A DNA stretch of 8,825 bases, from the NCBI GenBank assembly GCA_964469165.1, contig CAYXXZ010000105.1, positions 1 through 8,825 of the forward strand, given 5' to 3'. The notes beneath the pieces were generated by a model that had not been told where the DNA came from, ran no database searches, and worked only from the letters and a program-made list of their open reading frames with translations. Numbering within the stretch: the stretch's first letter is position 1; each line of letters begins with the position of its first letter. Both the position numbers and the translations under genes were made by a program. This DNA comes from CAYXXZ01 sp964469165. GTDB lineage: Bacteria > Pseudomonadota > Gammaproteobacteria > Pseudomonadales > Porticoccaceae. Below, piece by piece: positions 1 to 5,245 of the stretch.

Positions 1-111
1 GTCGATGACCTGCGGGTGGCCACCGGCCTGCCCGACGGCGAAACCCACATGCAGGGTTATTGGACGCAGTGGGATCTGGTGATGCGCGGCATCGAAACGC
101 TAGAAAAATGA
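1..111 (+). CDS. Aromatic ring-hydroxylating (Rieske) dioxygenase alpha subunit, C-terminal fragment
   Basis: Frame 1 is open from the window edge and codes for the last 36 residues of a protein ending at TGA 109-111. The tail reads GETHMQGYWTQWDLVM and then ends GIETLEK. An acidic stretch followed by M-x-x-(Y/F)-W-x-x-W is typical of the extreme C terminus of Rieske oxygenase large subunits. The next gene, 23 bp downstream, is clearly a beta subunit of the same enzyme class, which makes the identification much firmer. The Rieske [2Fe-2S] domain and the mononuclear iron site lie outside the window, so neither catalytic integrity nor substrate class can be judged. Known role of the family: the alpha subunit binds the arene and adds both atoms of O2 to give a cis-dihydrodiol, with electrons from NAD(P)H through a reductase and usually a ferredoxin. 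Confidence 0.72.
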   Translation, partial: VDDLRVATGLPDGETHMQGYWTQWDLVMRGIETLEK

Positions 112-134
112 TGAATGTGTAGGGAGTAGATTTG

Positions 135-641
135 ATGTCAAATTCAGGTGCAATCAGCCGCGCAGAGGCTGAAGAGTTTTTGTATCACGAAGCCGAGCTT
201 CTCGACGACTGGCGTTTGCAGGAGTGGAAAGATCTCTACGCGGACGACAGCCGCTATGAGGTAACTTCCACCGATTGCGAGGATCCGCTCAGCGCTGATC
301 CCGCCAAGGCGCTGTTCCTGGTGGCGGACAAGAAAGACCGTATCGATGGCCGTGCCAATCGCTTGCTCAAGTCGAAGGCTCACGCGGAGTACCCGCTCTC
401 CAAGGTTCGTCATCTGTATACCAACGTACGGGTTGTAGGCCATGAAGAGGGTGTTACCAAGGTTCGTGCCAACTTTTTGGTTCTTAGATCAGGTTACGAC
501 AGGGAGCAAACCACCCAGTATATGGGCGAGTTCCATTATTCGCTGATCCGTGAAGGTGATGCGATCAGGATTCGCAGCAAGCGCGGTGTGCTGGATCTGA
601 ACAGTCTCTACAACCAGGGTCAGATGGCCATCATCCTGTGA
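135..641 (+). CDS. Aromatic ring-hydroxylating dioxygenase beta (small) subunit
   Basis: A 168-residue protein, the usual length for the NTF2/SnoaL-like beta subunit of Rieske dioxygenases. Family signatures are visible: the N-terminal EAEEFLYHEAELLDDWRLQEW block, the LYADDSRYEV segment, a central RHLYTNVRVV block, and C-terminal YMGEFHYSLIREGD followed by IRSKRGVLDLNSL. The beta subunit has no catalytic metal; it supports an alpha3beta3 hexamer in the cytoplasm. ATG 135 is chosen because GGGAG at 122-126 lies 8 nt upstream; a TTG at 132 just before it is in frame but less well placed. The gene follows the alpha subunit by 23 bp and precedes an extradiol dioxygenase by 55 bp, so the three are very likely co-transcribed. 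The substrate (biphenyl-, cumate-, diterpenoid- or other type) cannot be told from this subunit. Confidence 0.9.
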   Translation: MSNSGAISRAEAEEFLYHEAELLDDWRLQEWKDLYADDSRYEVTSTDCEDPLSADPAKALFLVADKKDRIDGRANRLLKSKAHAEYPLSKVRHLYTNVRVVGHEEGVTKVRANFLVLRSGYDREQTTQYMGEFHYSLIREGDAIRIRSKRGVLDLNSLYNQGQMAIIL

Positions 642-650
642 TGGGTTCCT

Positions 651-670
651 GTTGCCTGGCGACAGGCAAC
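651..670 (+). other. Perfect GNRA-loop hairpin between dioxygenase genes
   Basis: GTTGCCTG (651-658) and CAGGCAAC (663-670) form a perfect 8-bp stem closed by a GCGA tetraloop, a stable GNRA type. It starts 10 nt after the beta-subunit stop and ends 14 nt before the AGGAGA ribosome binding site of the next gene. A short T-rich stretch (gattttgttg) follows, but the T-run is only four bases, so a leaky attenuator or an mRNA-stabilising or processing hairpin fits better than a full terminator. The structure is read directly; the function is inferred. Confidence 0.55.
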
Positions 671-696
671 GATTTTGTTGAATGAGGAGAAGCACT

Positions 697-1611
697 ATGG
701 CAGTGGATTTCAGATATCAGAAACCCGGTTACGCGGCCCTCAATGTGACAGACCTGGATCGCCATACCGAATTCTTGACGAAAATTTACGCCTTGAGTCC
801 GGCGGGTGAAGGCCCCAACGGCGAACGTTTTTTCCGTTGTACTCAGCAGCACCACGATGTGGTGTTGTACAAGGCTGACGAGCCTGGTTTCGTCTATCAG
901 GCCTGGGAAATGGAAACCGATGACGACGTTCAGAAAGCCTACAGGTATTTCGAGAGCATCGGTCTGAAGCCCTGGTGGCTGTCCAGCGAAGAGGCGCAGG
1001 CTCTCGGTCTGGGTTACCGCCCGGTATTCCGGGTGCGTGAGCCGGTGAACGGCATCTGTTTCGAGTTTTACTCCGAGATCATGAAGTACGCGGTACCGCC
1101 GTCCATTCAGATCACCGAGTTCGAAACCTTCCTGCACGTTGGAGTCAACGTGCCGGACGTGAAGGCCTCCACGCAGTTTGCCGTCGAGCACATGGGGCAC
1201 ATCGTGTCCGATTACCTCGGCGACTACGTGGGTACACTGACACGGGCGTTCCCGATCCCGCATCACCATACGTTCGCGTTCCTGCCTTCCCGCACCGGGA
1301 AGCTCGGCTTCAACCACATCGCGTTCAAGGTGAAGACGCTCGAGGACATCGGCAAGTACTACAACAGGGTCATGAACAACAATGAGAAAATCGCTTTCGG
1401 TATCGGGCGCCACCCGACGTCGACAAGTGCTCACTTGTATATCTTCGACCCCGATGGCATGTCCTGGGAGTACTCGCAGGGCATGGAACAGTTCCCGGAA
1501 GAAAATCCGCGTCCGGGCCGTTTCATGTCGACCAACGCAGAGGATTTCGACCTGTGGGGTGCGGTTCCCAACCCGGGTTTCGGCACCTTTGGCAACGTGG
1601 TCACCGAATAA
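697..1611 (+). CDS. Type I extradiol ring-cleavage dioxygenase (VOC superfamily)
   Basis: A 304-residue protein with the two-domain VOC (glyoxalase-like) layout of BphC-type enzymes: an N-terminal non-catalytic half (about residues 8-130) and a C-terminal catalytic half (about 143-265). The 2-His-1-Glu iron(II) triad is readable as H147 (in ETFLHVGVNVPD), H207 (in GFNHIAFKVK) and E258. Residues 237-258 fit the PROSITE extradiol signature: G237-x-H239-x7-L247-Y248-x2-D251-P252-x-G254-x3-E258. The enzyme should cleave a catechol next to its two hydroxyls using O2, as in meta-cleavage pathways. ATG 697 is chosen because AGGAGA (685-690) lies 6 nt upstream; an in-frame ATG at 682 overlaps that site. 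It follows Rieske alpha and beta genes, so its catechol probably derives from their cis-diol after a dehydrogenase encoded elsewhere. The family is certain; the exact substrate is not. Confidence 0.92.
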   Translation: MAVDFRYQKPGYAALNVTDLDRHTEFLTKIYALSPAGEGPNGERFFRCTQQHHDVVLYKADEPGFVYQAWEMETDDDVQKAYRYFESIGLKPWWLSSEEAQALGLGYRPVFRVREPVNGICFEFYSEIMKYAVPPSIQITEFETFLHVGVNVPDVKASTQFAVEHMGHIVSDYLGDYVGTLTRAFPIPHHHTFAFLPSRTGKLGFNHIAFKVKTLEDIGKYYNRVMNNNEKIAFGIGRHPTSTSAHLYIFDPDGMSWEYSQGMEQFPEENPRPGRFMSTNAEDFDLWGAVPNPGFGTFGNVVTE

Positions 1612-1628
1612 CGGGTCGCTGCGGACAC

Positions 1629-1663
1629 AAAAACCCTGGAAGTAAGGCTTCCAGGGTTTTTTT
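1629..1663 (+). terminator. Intrinsic terminator of the dioxygenase operon
   Basis: An A-rich arm AAAAACCCTGGAAG (1629-1642), loop TAAGG (1643-1647) and complementary arm CTTCCAGGGTTTTT (1648-1661) run into a seven-base T-tract (1657-1663). It begins 18 bp after the extradiol dioxygenase stop. The A-run on the 5' side means it could also work on the opposite strand, but no minus-strand gene approaches it. It separates the dioxygenase operon from the downstream acyl-CoA synthetase. Confidence 0.93.
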
Positions 1664-1675
1664 ATAACTGTATAT

Positions 1676-1690
1676 GCGACCAATGGTCGC
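1676..1690. promoter_or_regulatory. 7-1-7 inverted repeat, candidate operator
   Basis: GCGACCA (1676-1682), a central A, and TGGTCGC (1684-1690) form a perfect inverted repeat. It sits 12 nt after the terminator T-tract and 17 nt upstream of the candidate -35 of the acyl-CoA synthetase promoter, a position suited to a dimeric regulator. A 7-bp stem with a 1-nt loop cannot fold well as RNA, so a DNA-binding role fits better. The regulator is unknown and none is encoded in the window. Confidence 0.45.
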
Positions 1691-1707
1691 GTCTGTGGCA
1701 TCCACCG

Positions 1708-1736
1708 CTGAAATTGGTTAGCATTCTGCACATAAT
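1708..1736 (+). promoter_or_regulatory. Candidate sigma70-type promoter for the acyl-CoA synthetase at 1895
   Basis: CTGAAA (1708-1713, 4/6 of the -35 consensus) is separated by 17 nt from CATAAT (1731-1736, 5/6 of the -10 consensus). It lies just after the operon terminator and inside the 283-bp gap before the synthetase, where a new promoter is needed. It implies a leader of about 150 nt. The match is moderate and made by eye. Confidence 0.35.
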
Positions 1737-1894
1737 CAGCGTGCCATCCGGGATACAGAGGTGTTGCGGAACATGTGGTCTCCAACCATAAAGCGTTGAG
1801 GGTGAAAGCTGGCCTTGGGAACGTCAGCCACCTGGCCATACGGATACAGGCGCGACAGGCCCAAAGGGCAATAACACATTCTGGGGTTGGATAG

Positions 1895-3460
1895 ATGTTT
1901 ACTCTCAAGGATCTGGTCAGGAGAACGGTTCTTACCAAAAGGCATTGCTATGCCGTTTGCAGCGACGATGGCAACCTGACCTGGGAACAGTTTCATGATC
2001 GCGTGGAACGCATAGCGGGGGCGCTGATCGCCGCCGGACTCAAAGCCGGTGACCGCGTCGCCATCATGAGTCTCAACAATCCTGTTTATTTCCAGCTGCT
2101 TTATGGCGTCATCTGGGCCGGTGGCATCGTGGTGCCCATCAATACCCGCTATGCGCCCAAAGAGGTGGAAACCTGCCTCGATGATCTCGATGGCTGCTGG
2201 CTGGCAAGCGATGAACATTTCGTTGAAATCCTGAGTACAGTGGAGCCGCAGATCCTCGGCATCAAAGGCCATTTTTATGTGGGCAAGGGCGCAGTACCCC
2301 AGGGCTATACGGGGTTTGACGCCCTGCTGGAGGGAGATAGCCGCCTGGTCACGGACGATCCTCACACCACGGATGTGGCGTTGATCTTCTACACCGGGGG
2401 AACCACGGGCAAGGCCAAGGGTGTGATGCTGACGCACCAGCAACTGAAATATGCTGCCCAGCAGATCGCCGCTGCCTTTCACACCGACAGGCCCCTGTGC
2501 TTCGAGGATAGATACCTGCACAGCGCACCGATGTTCCATATGGCGGATGGCATCATGTGTTTCGTCACGGCGATGCTCGGTTGTGCGAATACCTTCATGG
2601 AGCGCTTCAACGTTCCCGAGTTCGTCGAGCACTGCAACAGGTACGGTATTTCGTGGATCACGCTGGTGCCGACCATGGTGAAGGCGCTGTGCGATTATCT
2701 CCAGGAAACGGGACAGACGATCCCGAACATCAAGGGCATCATGTACGGCGGCTCGCCCATGCCACGGGCGACGCTGGCACAAATCATGGACGTGTTTGGC
2801 GATGTCCAGCTGTTTCATGGCTACGGTTCGACGGAAGGCTTGATCATCACCCTGCTGGAACCGAAGTACCACACCCTCGACGAGGAGAACGCGCGCCTCC
2901 TCAAGTCGGTGGGAAAACCTTTTCACGGTGTGTTGCTCGGTATTTTCGATGCCGATGAAAAGCCGCTGAGCTACGGCGAAGTGGGCGAGGTCTACGTGCG
3001 CAGCAATGGCGTGATGAAGGGCTACTGGCGCAACCCCGGGCAGACTGCCGAGGCGTTGCGCAACAACTGGTACCACACCGGCGACGCGGGCTATGTCAGC
3101 GAGGACGGGTTCCTGTTTCTCGTCGACCGGGTCAAGGACATGATCATTTCCGGCGGCGAGAACATTTATTCCATCGAAGTCGAAAACGCCATCAGTACTC
3201 ACCCGAATGTGGATGAAGTTGCCGTCATTGGCCGCCCCGATTCCTGTTGGGGTGAAATCGTTCACGCCGTGGTGAAATGCAAGAATGGCCGGACGCTGAC
3301 CCACGAAGAGTTGGCTGCTCATTGCCGACAGTGGATTGCGGGCTACAAGGTACCGAAGAGCATCGAGTTCGTCGCCGAACCCCTGCCGAAAACACCAGTG
3401 GGCAAGATCAACAAGACGGCACTTCGCGAAGCGCAGGACGACAAGGCGCAGGTCAGCTGA
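1895..3460 (+). CDS. Acyl-CoA synthetase, AMP-dependent ligase (ANL superfamily)
   Basis: A 521-residue enzyme, normal length for FadD-like and aryl-CoA ligases. ANL motifs appear in order: ATP P-loop YTGGTTGKAKGVM (166-178), SAPMFHM (210-216), YGSTE (310-314), YHTGD (393-397), hinge and CoA-binding block starting at DRVKDMI (411-417) and continuing through GGENIYS, and the catalytic adenylation lysine K504 in PVGKINK. It should form an acyl- or aroyl-AMP and then the CoA thioester of a carboxylic acid, in the cytoplasm. No signal peptide or membrane segment is seen. ATG 1895 is the first start; its ribosome site is weak (GGGG at 1883-1886, 8 nt upstream). It stands alone behind a terminator and faces a convergent P450. 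Medium- or long-chain fatty acid versus cyclic acid specificity cannot be read; the aromatic neighbourhood favours a cyclic or pathway-derived acid. Confidence 0.93.
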   Translation: MFTLKDLVRRTVLTKRHCYAVCSDDGNLTWEQFHDRVERIAGALIAAGLKAGDRVAIMSLNNPVYFQLLYGVIWAGGIVVPINTRYAPKEVETCLDDLDGCWLASDEHFVEILSTVEPQILGIKGHFYVGKGAVPQGYTGFDALLEGDSRLVTDDPHTTDVALIFYTGGTTGKAKGVMLTHQQLKYAAQQIAAAFHTDRPLCFEDRYLHSAPMFHMADGIMCFVTAMLGCANTFMERFNVPEFVEHCNRYGISWITLVPTMVKALCDYLQETGQTIPNIKGIMYGGSPMPRATLAQIMDVFGDVQLFHGYGSTEGLIITLLEPKYHTLDEENARLLKSVGKPFHGVLLGIFDADEKPLSYGEVGEVYVRSNGVMKGYWRNPGQTAEALRNNWYHTGDAGYVSEDGFLFLVDRVKDMIISGGENIYSIEVENAISTHPNVDEVAVIGRPDSCWGEIVHAVVKCKNGRTLTHEELAAHCRQWIAGYKVPKSIEFVAEPLPKTPVGKINKTALREAQDDKAQVS

Positions 3461-3489
3461 TTCGACTACGTGGTCGCGCAACGCCAGCA

Positions 3490-3570
3490 AAGCGAGCCAT
3501 AAGCCGCGAGCAGAGCATTGCAAAAACCGGGTTCTACCAGCGTTCAACGTAGAGCTTACAGCTCAACCCC
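3490..3570. repeat. Degenerate AGCT-rich intergenic repeat, copy B
   Basis: This stretch between two convergent genes resembles 5164-5245 in composition and order. Both have AAGCCRCRAGC followed by AGAGC and a TG-AA-rich step to ACCG, then after about 25 nt an AGCT-(C/T)ACAGCT block ending in CTCAACCC. GAGCT-TAC-AGCTC (3552-3564) is a small hairpin. The two copies have similar spans (69 and 65 nt from the AAGCC to the CAACCC) but are clearly diverged. Recalled, not checked: similar AAGCTTGCAGCTTG-like degenerate heptamers occur after genes in Pseudomonas and relatives. Confidence 0.45.
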
Positions 3571-3602
3571 AACCTCAACTCGCAGTTCAAATTTCCGACG
3601 CA

Positions 3603-3646
3603 TAAAAGAACAGCCGGCGAAGCTCCCCGAGAGGTGCCGCGCCGGC
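3603..3646 (-). terminator. Probable terminator of the cytochrome P450 gene
   Basis: Read on the minus strand, about 14 nt after the P450 stop, GCCGGCG and CGCCGGC (plus coordinates 3640-3646 and 3613-3619) form a 7-bp GC stem around a 20-nt loop that can partly pair internally (CTC with GAG). It is followed by TGTTCTTTTATG, a U-rich tail. The loop is larger than ideal and the U-run is interrupted, so efficiency is uncertain. No comparable signal was seen for the plus-strand synthetase that ends at 3460. Confidence 0.5.
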
Positions 3647-3659
3647 CGGCATCGGCAGG

Positions 3660-4904
3660 TTAGGCGCCTTTGCGTGGGTGCAGCCGCACGTTCAATGATT
3701 GTGGGCCGCGGAAGGTAAGGCCGCCACCGAAGCGGATTTCCTTGTCGAGGGTCTCGAAGTTCTCGTAGCGGCGGAGGAATTCCGGGAAGAACTCGGTAAG
3801 CTGCATCTTCGCGAACAGGTGGCCGATACAATGGTGCGGACCGGGCGCAAACGTCATGTTGTGCTCCTGGTTGCGCGTCAGATCGAGACGTTCAGGCTCG
3901 ACGAACACCTTGGGATCGCGGTTGGCACCGGCGGTCATGATGTGAACGATCTGGCCCTGTTTGAACTGATGACCTTTCCACTCGAAGTCTTCGGCGACGA
4001 TACGTGCCTGGTGCGTGGACATGGCAATGTAGCGCATCAGCTCCATGAGAGAGTTGAGCAGCGTATCCGGGTTGTTGCGCATGTATTCCCGGGCCTCGGG
4101 ATTCTTGTACAGGGCATTGACCGACAGCGCCATGGTGTTGAGCGTGGTGTCGTGGCCCGCCAGCAGCACCAGAATCAGCTCGCCGATCAGTTCATCGTCG
4201 CTCAGGGCGTCGTCACCATCGCGCGCGTTGACCACCGCCGAGATGAAGTCGCCCGTGGGGTTCTCGCGGCGGCGCTGGATCTCCGGCAGCAACACGTCAG
4301 CCATTTCCTTGAAGGCGTTGTCCGCTTTGGCGAGGATTTCCTTGCTGGGACGAGCGCTGCCCGCGGCGTTGGCGAGGTAGGCCCACTCTTCCATTTTCGG
4401 CAGGTAGGAGGCTTCATCCTCCAGCCCCATGATGCGCATGATGTTGCGTGCGGTAATGGCGCGTGCCACCTCTCCCACGAACTCCACCTCGTCTCTGCCT
4501 TCGATGCTGTCGAGCACCTGATGCACGACCTCGCGGGCAGCGGGCCGGTAGCCCTCGACCACTTTCTTGGAGAAACCCGACATCAGCAGGCGGCGCATGC
4601 GTGCATGCTCTTCACCGTCGAGCATGATGAGGAAATGGGGGAAATAGCGCATGAAGTTGGGGAGCAGCGCGTTGCGCTCCTCCTCGTCCGGGATGAGGAA
4701 GTGTAAAAGCTTGAAGCGTGCCGCGGACAGGGGCAGGGTGCCACCGTAGGCCTCGCCGACCTCGGCGTGGCCGGTGATGATCCAGGCCATCTCTTCCTCG
4801 CTCCAGTAGATGGGGGCCACTTCCCTCAGCGCGTTGATCTGATCGACGATGCGGTTCCCCAGCTCTTCAACCCTGGAAATTTCAATTGGTATGTATTGTT
4901 GCAT
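3660..4904 (-). CDS. Cytochrome P450, soluble bacterial type
   Basis: A 414-residue protein, the usual size of soluble bacterial P450s, with no N-terminal membrane anchor. Visible motifs: C-helix GEEHARMRRLL (97-107, with H100 and R104 placed to meet the haem propionates), I-helix oxygen-activation motif AGHDTT (249-254), ExxR as ELMR (288-291), ANRDPKVF (327-334), and haem-binding FAPGPHHCIG (352-361) with thiolate Cys359. The loop fits FxxGxxxCxG but has Ala where Gly often follows Phe. It should insert one oxygen atom into an organic substrate using electrons from a ferredoxin and reductase, neither of which is adjacent. ATG at 4904 is chosen; an in-frame TTG at 4925 would add seven residues, and the GAGAG upstream suits the ATG. 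It lies downstream of the minus-strand synthetase, with 334 bp and probably its own promoter between. The CYP family and substrate are not assigned. Confidence 0.94.
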   Translation of the reverse strand: MQQYIPIEISRVEELGNRIVDQINALREVAPIYWSEEEMAWIITGHAEVGEAYGGTLPLSAARFKLLHFLIPDEEERNALLPNFMRYFPHFLIMLDGEEHARMRRLLMSGFSKKVVEGYRPAAREVVHQVLDSIEGRDEVEFVGEVARAITARNIMRIMGLEDEASYLPKMEEWAYLANAAGSARPSKEILAKADNAFKEMADVLLPEIQRRRENPTGDFISAVVNARDGDDALSDDELIGELILVLLAGHDTTLNTMALSVNALYKNPEAREYMRNNPDTLLNSLMELMRYIAMSTHQARIVAEDFEWKGHQFKQGQIVHIMTAGANRDPKVFVEPERLDLTRNQEHNMTFAPGPHHCIGHLFAKMQLTEFFPEFLRRYENFETLDKEIRFGGGLTFRGPQSLNVRLHPRKGA

Positions 4905-4964
4905 GCGGTGATTCTCTCTTATCAATAAATGAACGGAGCGGGTCTTTCGATCCCGTATTTTATC

Positions 4965-4976
4965 AACTGATCAATT
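4965..4976. promoter_or_regulatory. Near-palindrome overlapping the P450 promoter, candidate operator
   Basis: AACTGATCAATT is a 12-bp palindrome with one mismatched pair around TGATCA. It overlaps the end of the candidate -10 box and the expected transcription start of the P450 gene, where a bound repressor would block initiation. The position is the main support; the motif itself is short. Confidence 0.35.
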
Positions 4977-5004
4977 ATAGGCCAAAGAGCGGGCAGGAGG
5001 TCAA
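4974..5004 (-). promoter_or_regulatory. Candidate sigma70-type promoter of the P450 gene
   Basis: On the minus strand TTGACC (4999-5004, 5/6 of the -35 consensus) is followed after 19 nt by a perfect TATAAT (4974-4979). The spacer is about two bases longer than optimal, which may mean weak basal or activator-dependent expression. It gives a leader of about 60 nt before ATG 4904, containing a small imperfect CGGG/CCCG hairpin. Confidence 0.5.
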
Positions 5005-5036
5005 TGCCATTCGATCGCATACCGGCACCGCTGTGA

Positions 5037-5150
5037 GGCCTCTGTCCGGGGGTGGGGCTGCCAAGACCGTCAGCGCCAGGGATGGCGCTGTCGAGCCCCC
5101 AGGGATGGGTTCACGGCGTGTCTTGGCAGCCCCACCCCCGGACAGAGGCC
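5037..5150. repeat. 114-bp element: perfect 31-bp inverted repeat enclosing two hairpins
   Basis: Arms 5037-5067 and 5120-5150 are perfect reverse complements over all 31 bases (left arm begins GGCCTCTGTCCGGGGG, right arm ends CCCCCGGACAGAGGCC). The 52-nt interior holds a perfect 8-bp hairpin CAGCGCCA-GGGA-TGGCGCTG (5071-5090) and a second hairpin GAGCCC/GGGTTC (5093-5098 with 5107-5112, one G-U pair as RNA). Both hairpins carry the same 10-mer CCAGGGATGG (5076-5085 and 5099-5108) at or next to the apex. The whole can fold as a three-way, cloverleaf-like structure. No T-tract follows on either strand and no obvious target-site duplication flanks it, so neither a canonical terminator nor a simple recent insertion is shown. 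It may be a dispersed intergenic repeat, an RNA-stability element, or a site bound as a cruciform. Confidence 0.9.
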
Positions 5151-5163
5151 GGAGTACGGCGCG

Positions 5164-5245
5164 CTAAGCAATTGAGCTGCAAGCCACAAGCAAGAGCCCT
5201 GAAAGAACCGCGTCAACTTAAAGCTCACAGCTTATAGCTCAACCC
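5164..5245. repeat. Degenerate AGCT-rich intergenic repeat, copy A
   Basis: Tandem-like degenerate units (GAGCTGCAAGCCACAAGC, then AAAGCTCACAGCTTATAGCTC) end in CTCAACCC and overlap the stop codon (5239-5241) and last glycine codon of the synthetase. It resembles copy B at 3490-3570 in order and length. It can form small AAGCT/AGCTT hairpins and may mark or assist the 3' end of the transcript, since no clear intrinsic terminator follows this gene. Confidence 0.5.

Larger units (their letters stand above)
4905..5238. other. Gene-free 334-bp gap between the P450 and the second synthetase
   Basis: No supported gene lies here. From the P450 side it holds the P450 leader, near-palindrome and promoter (4905-5004), an unremarkable 32 bp (5005-5036), the 114-bp inverted-repeat element (5037-5150), and the AGCT-rich repeat that runs into the stop codon of the second synthetase (5164-5245). 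A plus-strand reading frame at 4886-5167 crosses the inverted repeat and starts inside the antisense of the P450 start; I do not regard it as a gene. Confidence 0.7.

Noticed and set aside
631..1938. Minus-strand open frame (435 codons) opposite the extradiol dioxygenase and terminator
   Set aside because: It crosses a real gene and a strong terminator, and its product resembles no family; it is a shadow frame.
1736..3547. Long minus-strand open frame (603 codons) opposite the acyl-CoA synthetase
   Set aside because: It is antisense to a gene with complete ANL motifs and its translation shows no recognisable domain; long antisense frames are common in GC-rich coding DNA.
3699..4706. Plus-strand open frame (335 codons) opposite the P450
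   Set aside because: Antisense shadow of a P450 with all key motifs; the translation is low-complexity and His/Val-rich with no domain.
5037..5150. Inverted-repeat element as an intrinsic terminator or insertion-sequence ends
   Set aside because: No T-tract follows on either strand, the interior is only 52 nt with no transposase, and no target-site duplication is visible.
4886..5167. Plus-strand 93-codon frame across the inverted-repeat element
   Set aside because: It starts within the antisense of the P450 start, reads through both arms of the repeat and has no convincing ribosome site or similarity.
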